Source of the DNA: Fontibacterium oligotrophicum
GTDB taxonomy: Bacteria > Pseudomonadota > Alphaproteobacteria > Pelagibacterales > Pelagibacteraceae
Reading direction: 5' to 3'
DNA: 64,000 nucleotides
NCBI GenBank assembly: GCA_965235975.1
Contig: CBDDZZ010000001.1
Coordinates: forward strand, 62,001-126,000
Part shown: piece by piece, positions 46,445-55,617 of the stretch
Layout: every line of letters begins with the position of its first letter
How positions within the stretch are numbered: position 1 is the first letter of the stretch
Program-made: the position numbers and the translations under genes
Notes under the pieces: model-generated
Told to the model about the DNA's origin: nothing
Database searches by the model: none
Seen by the model: only the letters and a program-made list of their open reading frames with translations

Positions 46445-47524
46445 ATGAGTTTAAGATTTAAAAATTTTAGCAATTTAAAATATGAAGGTGGTTTATCTCA
46501 AATTAAAAATATTAAAAATTCAATAAAACTCTCTGCAAATGAGTCTGCTTTAGGACCTTCAAAAAAAGCTATCTCTGCATTTGTTAAAGAAAGTAAAAAA
46601 TTATCTAAGTATCCAGACGGAAATTCGAATATTTTAATACAATCAATATCAAAAAATTTAAAACTAAATCCTAATAACATTATTATTGGTAATGGTTCTG
46701 ATGAAATTATTAGCTTAGCTTGCCAACTATTTTTAAAACCAAATGATGAGGTAATAGTCACAGAATATAGTTTTTTAATGTATAGAATTTATACCAAAAC
46801 TCATGGTGGCAAAGTTATCACAGCTTCAGAAGATAACTTTAAAGCAGATATAAGTTCTATATTAGCAAAAGTGACTACTAAAACTAAAATTGTATTTTTA
46901 GCTAATCCAAACAATCCAACAGGAACGTATTTGGATAAAAATGAGATGCTGTTACTTAGAAAAAAATTACGTAATAATATTTTGTTAGTTGTTGATGATG
47001 CTTATTTCGAGTTTGTTATTAAGAAGGATTATGTTTCTGGTTTAGATCTATTCAAAAATTTTAATAATGTTCTTATTACTCGATCTTTTTCAAAAATACA
47101 TGGTCTTGCTAGTTTAAGACTTGGCTGGGGATATGGACCTAAAAATATTATTTCAGGCATGAAACTTATAAAGCCACCTTTTAATGTTAATTCAGCAGCA
47201 CAAGTAGCTGGCACAGAGTCTTTAAGCGATAAAAACTGGTTAAAAAAAAATATAGATCACAATACAAAGTGGGCAGATATTTTCTTTGAAAATTTTGTAA
47301 ATTTAGGAATCCTAACAAATGTGCCCATGGCAAACTTTTTTTTAATGCATTTTAATAATAAGCAAATAAATGCAGATCAAGTATTTGATAAATTTATTAA
47401 ATCTAAAATTATATTAAGAAAAATGAAAGCCTATGGATTACCTAATGCATTAAGAGTGACAATTGGAAATAATGCAGAAAATAATCTATTTTTAAAAACT
47501 TTAAATAGAATTTTTAATGTTTAA
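46445..47524 (+). CDS. hisC: Histidinol-phosphate aminotransferase family (HisC)
   Basis: 359 aa PLP-dependent class I aminotransferase. The PLP Lys lies in RSFSKIHGLASLRLGWGYG (about residue 220). KYPDGN, NGSDEII and FLANPNNPTGTYL are typical of HisC. The gene overlaps the next gene, prephenate dehydrogenase, by 8 nt. In alphaproteobacteria a HisC-like aminotransferase beside tyrA can work on aromatic substrates as well as on imidazole-acetol phosphate, so both roles are possible. Confidence 0.9.
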   Translation: MSLRFKNFSNLKYEGGLSQIKNIKNSIKLSANESALGPSKKAISAFVKESKKLSKYPDGNSNILIQSISKNLKLNPNNIIIGNGSDEIISLACQLFLKPNDEVIVTEYSFLMYRIYTKTHGGKVITASEDNFKADISSILAKVTTKTKIVFLANPNNPTGTYLDKNEMLLLRKKLRNNILLVVDDAYFEFVIKKDYVSGLDLFKNFNNVLITRSFSKIHGLASLRLGWGYGPKNIISGMKLIKPPFNVNSAAQVAGTESLSDKNWLKKNIDHNTKWADIFFENFVNLGILTNVPMANFFLMHFNNKQINADQVFDKFIKSKIILRKMKAYGLPNALRVTIGNNAENNLFLKTLNRIFNV

Positions 47525-48419
47525 CAAAATCACAATAATAGGCCTAGGCTTAATAGGTTCTTCAATTGCAAGGGCAATTAAAAAAAAAAAATTATGTAAA
47601 AATTTGATTGCTCACGATAAATCAGAAACAGTTTTAAAAACAGTTTTAAAACTTAAAATAACAAATCAAACTGAAAAAAATTTAAACAAAAGTGTTGAGA
47701 ATTCTGATTTAGTCATTATCTGCACTCCGTTAGGAACTTACGAAAATATTGTCTCTAATATTAAAAATAGTTTAAAAAGAACATGCATTTTAACTGATGT
47801 TGGTTCTGCAAAAATTTATGTAACTCAGATTGTAAGTAAATTAATTAATAAAAATACAATTTGGATACCAGCTCACCCTATAGCAGGCACTGAACAAAGC
47901 GGACCTAGAGCGGGTTTTGCTGATTTATTTAAAAATAGATGGTGCATTATTACTCCAATCAATAAAAAAAATTCTATTCATGTAAAAAAATTAAATAAAT
48001 TTTGGAAAAGAATTGGATGCAAGGTTCAGCATATGTCAGCAGAGCATCATGATAAAGTTATGGCAATCACTAGTCATATTCCTCATTTAATAGCCTACAA
48101 TATTGTAGGCACTGCAGCTAATCTTGAGAAAGATACAAAGTCAGAAGTCATTAAGTATAGTGCCAGTGGATTTAGAGATTTTACCAGAATTGCTTCATCA
48201 GATCCAATAATGTGGAGAGATATAGCGCTAAATAATCGCAAACAAATTCTTCATATGTTAGATAAATTTAATTCTGATTTAAAAAAATTAAAAGGAGCAA
48301 TTTTAAAAAGAGATAAAAACAAACTGTTTAAGTTATTTTCTAAAACTAGAAAGATTAGACAAGCCATTGTTAAAGCTGGACAGGATATTAATACTCCTAA
48401 CTTTGGTAGGAAAAATTAA
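47517..48419 (+). CDS. tyrA: Prephenate/arogenate dehydrogenase
   Basis: 300 aa. N-terminal NAD motif is ITIIGLGLIGSSIARAIKKK. The substrate segment HPIAGTEQSGPRAGFADLFKNRWCI and the later MAITSHIPHLIAYNIV with its His residues are characteristic of TyrA/TyrC. It makes 4-hydroxyphenylpyruvate or tyrosine. It overlaps hisC by 8 nt and its TAA overlaps the stop of plsC on the opposite strand. Confidence 0.92.
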   Translation: MFNKITIIGLGLIGSSIARAIKKKKLCKNLIAHDKSETVLKTVLKLKITNQTEKNLNKSVENSDLVIICTPLGTYENIVSNIKNSLKRTCILTDVGSAKIYVTQIVSKLINKNTIWIPAHPIAGTEQSGPRAGFADLFKNRWCIITPINKKNSIHVKKLNKFWKRIGCKVQHMSAEHHDKVMAITSHIPHLIAYNIVGTAANLEKDTKSEVIKYSASGFRDFTRIASSDPIMWRDIALNNRKQILHMLDKFNSDLKKLKGAILKRDKNKLFKLFSKTRKIRQAIVKAGQDINTPNFGRKN

Positions 48420-49105
48420 TCATATATTTCTTTTTCCAATTTACTCATAAAATCATTAGTACTTAAACCTGGTTCAATTGGTTTCTTAAATTCAATACAA
48501 ATCTCTCCAGGAAATCTAAAAAAACTATCTTTTGGCCAAACATCACCAGTATTTAATTTAACAGGTATACAGGCAACGTTTGCTTTTTCATAAATTCTTG
48601 AAACTCCCTTTTTTAAGGGAACTCTTTGATTATTTTTAATTCGGGTTCCTTGTGGAAAAATAATTAAAGGAGATTTTTCTTTATTAATAGTTTCTGCAGT
48701 TTTTTCTAAAAAGACAAAGTGATCTTTAGTCACTTTTTCTCGACGAATTCCTATAAATCCTAATTTTTTTATGCACCATCCATAAAAAGGTATTTTAAAT
48801 AATTCAGCTTTGACAATAAAAATCGGAGCATTAAGCACAGCATTAAAAACAAAAGTTTCACAAATAGACTGATGTGCAGATGCTATAAAAAATTTTCTAT
48901 TCTTTGGGATATTTTCTAATCCTTTAAATATTATTTTTGTATTAATGATAAATCTTACACAAAAGATAATATAGAAACCTAGCATTCGGGCTAAGAACTG
49001 CATTGCTGTTTTTGGCATCACTAATGTAGGCAAAGCTAATAGCGTTGAAAAAAAAGATCCACAATACGTTGCAAAATTAAACGCCAGAGACCTTAAAAAA
49101 TGCAT
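48416..49105 (-). CDS. plsC: 1-acyl-sn-glycerol-3-phosphate acyltransferase
   Basis: 229 aa. The acyltransferase catalytic motif appears as AHQSICETF (H-x4-E, a variant of the usual HxxxxD). FIGIRREKV and the IIFPQGTRIKNN block (the family's PEGTR) are also visible. N-terminal hydrophobic stretches anchor it to the membrane. It adds the second acyl chain to make phosphatidic acid. Its last codons overlap tyrA by 4 nt. It follows lysA with no gap. Confidence 0.9.
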   Translation of the reverse strand: MHFLRSLAFNFATYCGSFFSTLLALPTLVMPKTAMQFLARMLGFYIIFCVRFIINTKIIFKGLENIPKNRKFFIASAHQSICETFVFNAVLNAPIFIVKAELFKIPFYGWCIKKLGFIGIRREKVTKDHFVFLEKTAETINKEKSPLIIFPQGTRIKNNQRVPLKKGVSRIYEKANVACIPVKLNTGDVWPKDSFFRFPGEICIEFKKPIEPGLSTNDFMSKLEKEIYD

Positions 49106-50341
49106 TTAATTAATTAAAGCTTCTAACTTTTGCCTTGGTCTTATTACTTGATATTTATTTTTACTAATTAGAATTTCTGCACAATAGGGCCTCGTATTAT
49201 AGTTTGAGGCTAAAGATCTTCCATAAGCTCCAATATTATTAATACAAACATAATCACCTTCATTGAGTTTTTGATATTTATTGTAGGAAATAAATGTATC
49301 AGAACTTTCACATACAGGACCGACAAACTCGGTATTTTTATTAATATTTGAACTATTTTTTAATAAAGGATGAATTTGATGTTTCGCACCATATAGAGCG
49401 GGCCTAATTAAATCATTCATTGCAGCATCAATAATTACGAATTTTTTTTTGGAAACATCTTTTAAATAAATTACTTTAGAAACTAATATCCCAGTATTTC
49501 CACAAATAGATCTTCCGGGCTCAAATATAATTTCTACATTATTTGTCTTTTTAAAATTAAAAACAAGATTTGAATATTCTTTTAAATTAAAATTTTTCTC
49601 ATCATCTGAATATGGAATTCCAGTCCCTCCTCCTAAGTCAATATATTTTAGACTAATTCCAATTTGATTTATCTTTTTATTAAAATCTGAGAGTGCATTT
49701 AACACTTTTTTAAAAGGATTAATCTCCATAATTTGCGATCCAATATGAACACTAATGGCTTCAAATTTTATATATTCATAATGATATTGATTATTGAATA
49801 TTTGCAAACAAGCATTCATCGTAACACCAAACTTATTATCTTTTTTTCCTGTAGATATTTTTTTATTAGTTTTTCCAGAAATATTAGGATTAATTCTAAT
49901 TCCCACAGAAACAATTTTATTATTTTTTTTAGCAATCCTATTAATAGTTATTATTTCAGCTTCGGATTCTGCATTAATTAAAAGAATTTCTTTTTTAATT
50001 GCAAAATCTAATTCTTCCTCTGTTTTTCCAACTCCAGAAAATACTATTTTTTTTGGTGAAATTCCTGCTTTTAAAGCAATTTTTAATTCACCAATTGAAA
50101 CAACATCTGCACCAGAGCCAAGTTTTTTTAATTCAGAGAGTAGCCTTAAATTTGAATTTGATTTTACTGAAAAACAAATAATCGGGTTTGTTGTTCTAAA
50201 AGTTTTTTTAAAATTGGTAAAATTAAATCTAAGTTGACTTAAAGAATAAAGATAAAAAGGTGTTTTAATTTTATTTGCTATTTTTGATATAGCAATATTT
50301 TCATAAAATAATTTTTTATTTTTGAATTTGAGAAAATTCAT
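49106..50341 (-). CDS. lysA: Diaminopimelate decarboxylase
   Basis: 411 aa fold-type III PLP enzyme. The PLP Lys lies in ICFSVKSNSN (about residue 59), DLGGGTGIPY and FEPGRSICGNTG bind PLP, and the catalytic Cys is in GPVCESSDTF. Converts meso-DAP to lysine. It starts with a 1-nt overlap (TAATG) with the upstream lptM, an arrangement conserved in proteobacteria. Confidence 0.96.
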   Translation of the reverse strand: MNFLKFKNKKLFYENIAISKIANKIKTPFYLYSLSQLRFNFTNFKKTFRTTNPIICFSVKSNSNLRLLSELKKLGSGADVVSIGELKIALKAGISPKKIVFSGVGKTEEELDFAIKKEILLINAESEAEIITINRIAKKNNKIVSVGIRINPNISGKTNKKISTGKKDNKFGVTMNACLQIFNNQYHYEYIKFEAISVHIGSQIMEINPFKKVLNALSDFNKKINQIGISLKYIDLGGGTGIPYSDDEKNFNLKEYSNLVFNFKKTNNVEIIFEPGRSICGNTGILVSKVIYLKDVSKKKFVIIDAAMNDLIRPALYGAKHQIHPLLKNSSNINKNTEFVGPVCESSDTFISYNKYQKLNEGDYVCINNIGAYGRSLASNYNTRPYCAEILISKNKYQVIRPRQKLEALIN

Positions 50342-50478
50342 TAAATAATTTTGATATCAATTTTAGTTTCTAAAGATGGTTTTTCAAAATTATTATTAAA
50401 AGATTGATAAACAGGGTTATTTTTTACACCACAAGATGTCGTCAATAAGATTAATAATACTAATAAAACTCTAGTCAT
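50341..50478 (-). CDS. lptM: Small lipoprotein LptM
   Basis: 45 aa gene below the usual ORF size cut-off. It starts at 50478 with a hydrophobic signal (RVLLVLLILL), a lipobox LTTSCG with Cys16, and a short hydrophilic tail with NPVYQ where family members have GPLYFP-like residues. LptM (YifL) aids assembly of the LptD/E outer-membrane complex in Enterobacteria. Its stop overlaps lysA by 1 nt and its start overlaps the argH stop by 3 nt. The argH-lptM-lysA order is conserved in proteobacteria, which supports the assignment. Confidence 0.85.
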   Translation of the reverse strand: MTRVLLVLLILLTTSCGVKNNPVYQSFNNNFEKPSLETKIDIKII

Positions 50479-51863
50479 TTAAACTCTTTTTGATATTTGT
50501 TTATCATTTTATTAACATTAAATGGTGACGTCCCGCCATAAGATTTTTTTGAATTTACTGAATTTTTTAAATCAAATATTTTTAACACATCTTTTTCAAC
50601 GCTTTTTTCAACTTTTTTAATTGTTAAAAAATCTAACTCATCAAGAGTTTGATTATTTTTCTCAGCGATATTTACAAGAGTTGCAGATTTTTTGTGAGCA
50701 TCTCTAAAAGACATTCCTTTTTTTACTAAATAATCCGCAAAGTCTGTTGCGGTTGTAAAACCTAGTTTTGCCGCAGCTAGCATTTTTATTTTATTTGGCT
50801 TCATTCCGTTTACTAACTCTGTTGCAAGCTGAATATTTAATAAAAGACTATCGTATGCATCAAATACACTTTCTTTATCTTCCTGCATGTCTTTGAAATA
50901 TGCTAATGGCAGCCCCTTCATAGTAGTTAGCATAGAAGATAATTGACCAAATATTCTACCTGTTTTTCCTCTAATTAATTCTGCAGAGTCAGGATTCTTT
51001 TTTTGCGGCATAATTGAGGATCCTGTTAACAAATTATCTTCCAGGGTAATTAAATTTACTAAATCTGAATTCCAAATAATAATTTCTTCAGCTAGTCTTG
51101 AAAGATGAACCGAACATAAAGACGCTATAAATAAAAACTCGATGACGAAATCTCTATCAGAAACAGAGTCAATGGAGTTGTCAGTGGGCTTTTTAAATCC
51201 GAGTTTTTTTGAGGTAAAATGTCTATCAATATTATATGAAGTTCCAGCAAGAGCAGCTGATCCTAAAGGATTTTCATTAATACTTTCTAAAAAGTTTGCA
51301 ATTCTTTTTTTATCTCTTTTAAACATTTCCACGTAAGCCAACAAATAATGGGAGAAAAGTACCGGCTGCGCATTTTTAAGATGTGTAAACCCAGGCATAA
51401 TCACATCGGTATTTTTTTTAGCTTTATTTAAAAAACTTTTGATGAGTAAAGTTAAATTTTTATCAATGTTATTTGCAGATTTTTTAATCCAAAGTTTAAA
51501 ATCTGTTACAACCTGGTCATTTCTAGATCTTGCAGTATGAAGAAAACCAGCATGGTCTCCAATAATTTCAAATAATCTTTTTTCAATATTTAGATGAATA
51601 TCCTCATATTCTTTCTTAAATTGAAACTTATTTTTTTGTATTTCTATTTTAATTTTCTTTAAGCCAAAAATAATTTTTTTTGCAGATTCATTTTTAATAA
51701 TTTTTTGTTTTGACAACATTTCGCAATGAGCAATAGATGCGTCAATATCTTCATTAAATAATCTTTTATCAATATCAATTGATGAATTAATGGATTGCAA
51801 AAGTTTTGATGTAGGTTTTTTAACTCTTGTACCCCATACTTTATTTTTATTTTCTTTAGTCAT
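50475..51863 (-). CDS. argH: Argininosuccinate lyase
   Basis: 462 aa, standard length. Final step of arginine synthesis. The conserved lyase motif is GSSIMPQKKNPDSAELIRGKTGR (catalytic Ser in its mobile loop), with TARSRNDQV and FTHLKNAQPVLFSHYLLAY in the active site. It lies divergent from tlpA, an order common in alphaproteobacteria. Confidence 0.97.
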   Translation of the reverse strand: MTKENKNKVWGTRVKKPTSKLLQSINSSIDIDKRLFNEDIDASIAHCEMLSKQKIIKNESAKKIIFGLKKIKIEIQKNKFQFKKEYEDIHLNIEKRLFEIIGDHAGFLHTARSRNDQVVTDFKLWIKKSANNIDKNLTLLIKSFLNKAKKNTDVIMPGFTHLKNAQPVLFSHYLLAYVEMFKRDKKRIANFLESINENPLGSAALAGTSYNIDRHFTSKKLGFKKPTDNSIDSVSDRDFVIEFLFIASLCSVHLSRLAEEIIIWNSDLVNLITLEDNLLTGSSIMPQKKNPDSAELIRGKTGRIFGQLSSMLTTMKGLPLAYFKDMQEDKESVFDAYDSLLLNIQLATELVNGMKPNKIKMLAAAKLGFTTATDFADYLVKKGMSFRDAHKKSATLVNIAEKNNQTLDELDFLTIKKVEKSVEKDVLKIFDLKNSVNSKKSYGGTSPFNVNKMINKYQKEFK

Positions 51864-51890
51864 ATCTTTAATAATATATAAATCTAAATC

Positions 51891-52436
51891 ATGTTTTTTT
51901 TGCGTAATATTTTAAAATATTTAGTTTATTCAATTAGTTTATTGTTATTTATTACTAATCACTCTTTACCACAACCAATTAAAGATCTTCCTTTTAAGAA
52001 TATAGTCGTTCATGAAATACCAAAAGAAATCATTGGCGAAGAATTTATAGATTTCTCTGGAAAAAAATTTAAATTTAATAAATTTGATCAGGAAATTACT
52101 CTTATTAATTTTTGGGCAACCTGGTGTGTACCATGCAAAGAAGAGATGCCTTCTATTGATAAATTAGTTAACATTTTGGGAAAAAATAAAATAAAAATAT
52201 TTGCAATTAATCTTGAGAAAATAAATAAGAAAAAAACTGACAAGTTTTTAAGCGATTTAAGAATTAAAAATTTTTCTACTTATTATGATCCAGATTATGT
52301 TCTTGCTAATAGAATTGGACTTCGAGGTTTGCCAACAACTTTAATTATAGATCGAAATGGCAAAGAATTAGCAAGAGTTATTGGTTCAATAGACTTTGCT
52401 GATGAAAAATTTATTTCTTGGTTAAAAGAATTGTAG
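51891..52436 (+). CDS. tlpA: Thioredoxin-like protein of the TlpA family
   Basis: 181 aa with an N-terminal membrane anchor or signal (residues about 7-25). The thioredoxin fold has the redox motif FWATWCVPCKEEMPS (CVPC about residues 78-81) and a cis-Pro in LRGLPTTLIID. It reduces disulfides in the periplasm, for example for cytochrome or copper-enzyme maturation. Its partner is not evident here. It is divergent from argH with a 27-nt gap. Confidence 0.88.
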   Translation: MFFLRNILKYLVYSISLLLFITNHSLPQPIKDLPFKNIVVHEIPKEIIGEEFIDFSGKKFKFNKFDQEITLINFWATWCVPCKEEMPSIDKLVNILGKNKIKIFAINLEKINKKKTDKFLSDLRIKNFSTYYDPDYVLANRIGLRGLPTTLIIDRNGKELARVIGSIDFADEKFISWLKEL

Positions 52437-52438
52437 AA

Positions 52439-52639
52439 TTAGTTCTTATAAAAATAAAATAAAGTCATCAAAATAACTATAGCAACAAACTGCGCGATAA
52501 CTCTCAATTGCATTAATTTGTTACTTTTTCTCTTATCATCGATATTACTTCCAAGAAAAAACGATTTTAATCCACGAATAAGAATTACCGTTACTACTAT
52601 CAAAGCAATTATAGCAATAATTCGACTTAAATCTGACAT
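52439..52639 (-). CDS. Twin transmembrane protein (HIG1-like)
   Basis: 66 aa with two hydrophobic segments (about 5-25 and 45-63) joined by a basic loop with KRKSNKLMQLRVIAQF. This matches the small HIG_1_N twin-transmembrane proteins of alphaproteobacteria, related to mitochondrial Rcf1/HIGD factors that associate with cytochrome oxidase. The exact function in this organism is unknown. It ends 2 nt from the convergent tlpA stop. Confidence 0.72.
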   Translation of the reverse strand: MSDLSRIIAIIALIVVTVILIRGLKSFFLGSNIDDKRKSNKLMQLRVIAQFVAIVILMTLFYFYKN

Positions 52640-52688
52640 TGATAAATAGTTATCATAAAATGATTTAAATTATATAAAATAAATTTTA

Positions 52689-53354
52689 ATGAAATTAATT
52701 GAAGAAAATATCTTTTTAAAAACAATCTCCCTACAACAAACATCTCCTGTTGCAAAATCTTTAATTGTTTTTTGTCACGGATATGGCGCTGATGGTAAAG
52801 ATTTAATTAATATTGGAAATTATTGGCAAAGGTTCTTACCAGATTCTTATTTTACTTCACCAAATGCACCAAATATTTGTTCAGTAAATCCTGGGGGGTT
52901 TGAATGGTTTGATTTAATGAGTCAGGATAAAAACAAAATAAGTTTTGAATTAGAAAATTCAATAAACAAACTAACAGAGTTTATTAACGCAAAACTCAAA
53001 GCATTAAGTTTAGATCATTCAAAGCTTTTCCTTATTGGTTTTAGTCAAGGAACAATGATGTCTTTACATTATTCTTTAACAAATAATAATATAATTGCAG
53101 GGGTTGTTGGGTATTCAGGAAAAATTTATGATCCTACTTTATTAGAAAAAAATATTAAATCTAAACCACCAATTTTTTTAATGCATGGGGATGATGATAA
53201 TATTGTTCCATTAGAAGAAATGCTAGAAGCAAAAAATTTTTTACTTAAAAATAAGGTAAACTTAAAAACTAAAATTTTTAAAGGTTGCGGCCACACAATT
53301 CCAACTCAAGGACTAAGTTTAGGTCTAGAATTTATTAACATTAATAAAAAATAA
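52689..53354 (+). CDS. Phospholipase/carboxylesterase family hydrolase
   Basis: 221 aa alpha/beta hydrolase. Oxyanion segment FCHGYGADGKDLI, nucleophile elbow GFSQGTMMS, acid in GDDDNIVP, and catalytic His in GCGHTIP. These fit the small esterase (YpfH/EstB) group that hydrolyses acyl esters or lysophospholipids. It has no signal peptide, so it is cytoplasmic. Neighbour genes do not hint at the substrate. Confidence 0.85.
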   Translation: MKLIEENIFLKTISLQQTSPVAKSLIVFCHGYGADGKDLINIGNYWQRFLPDSYFTSPNAPNICSVNPGGFEWFDLMSQDKNKISFELENSINKLTEFINAKLKALSLDHSKLFLIGFSQGTMMSLHYSLTNNNIIAGVVGYSGKIYDPTLLEKNIKSKPPIFLMHGDDDNIVPLEEMLEAKNFLLKNKVNLKTKIFKGCGHTIPTQGLSLGLEFININKK

Positions 53355-53398
53355 ATATTTTGATTAAAAATAAAATTAATATATCAATAAGTTATTAA

Positions 53399-53968
53399 AT
53401 GATTATAAAAGAAATTAATTCAGTACCATTAGATAAGTGTCCAGCTCTCGTATTGAACGCAGATTATAGGCCACTAAGTTATTACCCTTTATCACTCTGG
53501 TGTTGGCAGGACGCTGTTAGAGACGTATTTTTAAATAGAGTGACCATAGTTTCTGAATACGATCGTGAAATTAGAAGTCCTTCTTTCTCGATGAAATTAC
53601 CAAGCGTAATATCACTAAAAAAATATATCAAACCCTCCGAGTTTCCAAATTTTACAAGATTTAATGTTTTTTTAAGAGATAGGTTTTCCTGTCAGTACTG
53701 TGGAAGCAATAAAAATTTAACATTTGATCATGTAATACCAAGATCAAGAGGAGGAATCACTTGCTGGGAGAATGTAGTTTCTGCTTGTTGCACATGTAAT
53801 GTAAAAAAAGGTGGTAAACTACCAAGTGTGAGCGGAATGATTCCCAAAATAAAACCATATCGTCCAACGGTTGAAGAATTACACGACAATGGAAAGTTCT
53901 TCCCGCCAAACTTTTTACATCAAAGTTGGTTAGATTATTTATATTGGGACGTTAAATTAGAAAGCTAA
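53399..53968 (+). CDS. HNH endonuclease
   Basis: 189 aa. The HNH core is FDHVIPRSRGGITCWENVVSACCTCNVKKG, with zinc-type cysteines CQYC (residues about 99-102) and CCTC (about 126-129). The N-terminal 90 residues have no obvious domain. Short stand-alone HNH proteins of this kind are common in alphaproteobacteria with unknown roles, such as DNA repair or restriction. It ends in a 4-nt overlap with coq7 on the other strand. Confidence 0.85.
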   Translation: MIIKEINSVPLDKCPALVLNADYRPLSYYPLSLWCWQDAVRDVFLNRVTIVSEYDREIRSPSFSMKLPSVISLKKYIKPSEFPNFTRFNVFLRDRFSCQYCGSNKNLTFDHVIPRSRGGITCWENVVSACCTCNVKKGGKLPSVSGMIPKIKPYRPTVEELHDNGKFFPPNFLHQSWLDYLYWDVKLES

Positions 53969-54504
53969 TATTTTTTTGTTATAGCTATTGCAAATTTAGA
54001 GCTATTTTTTATTACAGAATCTAACAAAGAATATAATCCATCATTATTAGCGCCCAGTTCTTCAGCTTTATCCTTGTGCTCTAATTCTTCTTCTCTAAAT
54101 TTTTCAAATTTTTTTTTTAATTCTTTTTCTTCTTTAAATTTTTCAGATAAAATGTCAATTTGTTCAGCATAATGTCCTCCAATCACTTCTTCCACTGAAG
54201 ATGTACATAATGTTGTAGCTTTTTTTCCAAGTAAAGCAGTTCCAAAACCCAATGCCGTCCCTAGTAGGTCCCAAATTGGCAAAAGAACAGTGGGTCTAAC
54301 TTGTCTTTCAATAATTTGTTCTTCAAAGAATTTAAGATGTTCTAATTCATGATCACGCATTTCTTTAATAATATTTTGAAGTTCCGGATCTTTGTTTAAA
54401 AGTTGTAAAGCCTTTAATTGCCCTTCATAAATTTTTATGGCCCCACGCTCGCCTGCGTGGTTGACTCTTATCATTTCATCTATCACGCGTTTTTTTTCAT
54501 CCAT
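53965..54504 (-). CDS. coq7: Demethoxyubiquinone hydroxylase (COQ7 family)
   Basis: 179 aa di-iron monooxygenase of ubiquinone synthesis. Iron ligands are in HAGERGAIKIYEGQ, DHELEHLKFFEE, VEEVIGGHYAEQ and EEELEHKD, all present. It hydroxylates C6 of demethoxyubiquinone. It overlaps dsbB by 22 nt. Ubiquinone is used by the SDH complex in this window. Confidence 0.94.
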   Translation of the reverse strand: MDEKKRVIDEMIRVNHAGERGAIKIYEGQLKALQLLNKDPELQNIIKEMRDHELEHLKFFEEQIIERQVRPTVLLPIWDLLGTALGFGTALLGKKATTLCTSSVEEVIGGHYAEQIDILSEKFKEEKELKKKFEKFREEELEHKDKAEELGANNDGLYSLLDSVIKNSSKFAIAITKKY

Positions 54505-54962
54505 AAATAAATCTTATAGTAAATAGAGGTTAAAATTAATGATAAAATTATATTAATCGAAGCTAATGAAAAACCGAATAACTTAAAATTCACCTCTTTA
54601 CATGATGAGGCTAAATTACTCTCAAATTGCTTTAAGATTGCATCTTTGGATAAATTATTATTACTTAAGGTCTTACAGCTCATAGTCTCTTCTATAAAAC
54701 CAGTTTCTATTCCTACGTGATAAACAGATAATATTATGCTTACTAAAGAAGTAAAAATAATTAATAAAATTAATAAAATTTTTAAATCTTTTTTTAAAAA
54801 ATAAATTATGGAGAAAAGAATAATGATATAATAGGTATAACGTTGGTAAATACAAAGTATACAAGGTTTAATTTTTAAAAAAAATTCAATAAATAACGCT
54901 GATAAAATAATTAAAATATTAATTAATAGAATTGCTAAGAAGTAATTAGTAACTTTATTCAA
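54483..54962 (-). CDS. dsbB: Disulfide bond formation protein DsbB family
   Basis: 159 aa with four hydrophobic segments. The first cysteine pair is KPCILCIYQRY (CxxC, about 33-36) and the second pair lies in the periplasmic loop MSCKTLSNNNLSKD and SSCKEVNF. It would reoxidise DsbA using quinone. A linked dsbA is not in the window. It overlaps both neighbours (coq7 22 nt, yqaA 4 nt). Confidence 0.88.
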   Translation of the reverse strand: MNKVTNYFLAILLINILIILSALFIEFFLKIKPCILCIYQRYTYYIIILFSIIYFLKKDLKILLILLIIFTSLVSIILSVYHVGIETGFIEETMSCKTLSNNNLSKDAILKQFESNLASSCKEVNFKLFGFSLASINIILSLILTSIYYKIYLWMKKNA

Positions 54963-55579
54963 GCAGCAAAATAATGTGGAAATTTAATATAAAATAAATA
55001 CATGCTTGATAGTACAATTATAAAACTGCCTACTACCCAAAGCATAAAATTAGTAAATCTTGTCTCAATTTGTCTTTGAATTTTAGGACCATACTTTGAA
55101 AATAAATACGTTAATAAAAAATATCTAGTACCTCTTGTAAATAAAGCGGTGAATGCAAAAAATATAAAATTAAAATGAACAAATCCGCTTGCGATTGCCA
55201 ATAAATTAAAAGGCAAAGGGGTAAATCCAGAGATAAATAGTATAACAATAAATGCTACCATCGTACTTTTTTTATAAAAAATTGATAAAAATTTTTGTGG
55301 GTCATCTACTCCGGAAAGTTCAAAAATATGAACACCAACTTTATAAAACATAAAACTTCCAATTCCATATGCTACAATTGCTCCAAGAAAAGCAAAAAAT
55401 GTTGCAATAAAGAAAGTTTCTAGCCATTTTTTTGGTTTAGAAATTGACATTGGGATGACAATTGCATCCGATGGAAAAGGAAAAAAAATATTCTCTATAA
55501 AACACCAGGCAGCAAGAATATACTTAGCAAATTTGTGTCCCGCTAAGCTTATAAGTTTATTTAATATATTTTTTAACAT
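54959..55579 (-). CDS. yqaA: YqaA family VTT-domain membrane protein, copy 1
   Basis: 206 aa, about five hydrophobic segments. The VTT/SNARE-associated (DedA-like) signature is visible in CFIENIFFPFPSDAIVIPMSISKP and FISGFTPLPFNLLAIASGFVHFNFIFF, with RGTRYF near the C-terminus. YqaA-family proteins are DedA relatives of uncertain role, possibly lipid or ion transport. A paralogue lies at 55898-56479. Its 3' end overlaps dsbB by 4 nt. Confidence 0.85.
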   Translation of the reverse strand: MLKNILNKLISLAGHKFAKYILAAWCFIENIFFPFPSDAIVIPMSISKPKKWLETFFIATFFAFLGAIVAYGIGSFMFYKVGVHIFELSGVDDPQKFLSIFYKKSTMVAFIVILFISGFTPLPFNLLAIASGFVHFNFIFFAFTALFTRGTRYFLLTYLFSKYGPKIQRQIETRFTNFMLWVVGSFIIVLSSMYLFYIKFPHYFAA

Positions 55580-55617
55580 TAACTTGTCATGTATATTTGA
55601 ATTTTAATAATTAAAAA

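Noticed and set aside
49794..50237. 147-codon ORF on the plus strand
   Set aside because: It lies wholly inside lysA on the other strand and encodes a low-complexity hydrophobic product; a shadow of lysA.
53399..53968. HNH protein as part of a restriction or toxin-antitoxin system
   Set aside because: No methylase, specificity subunit or antitoxin-like partner lies nearby.
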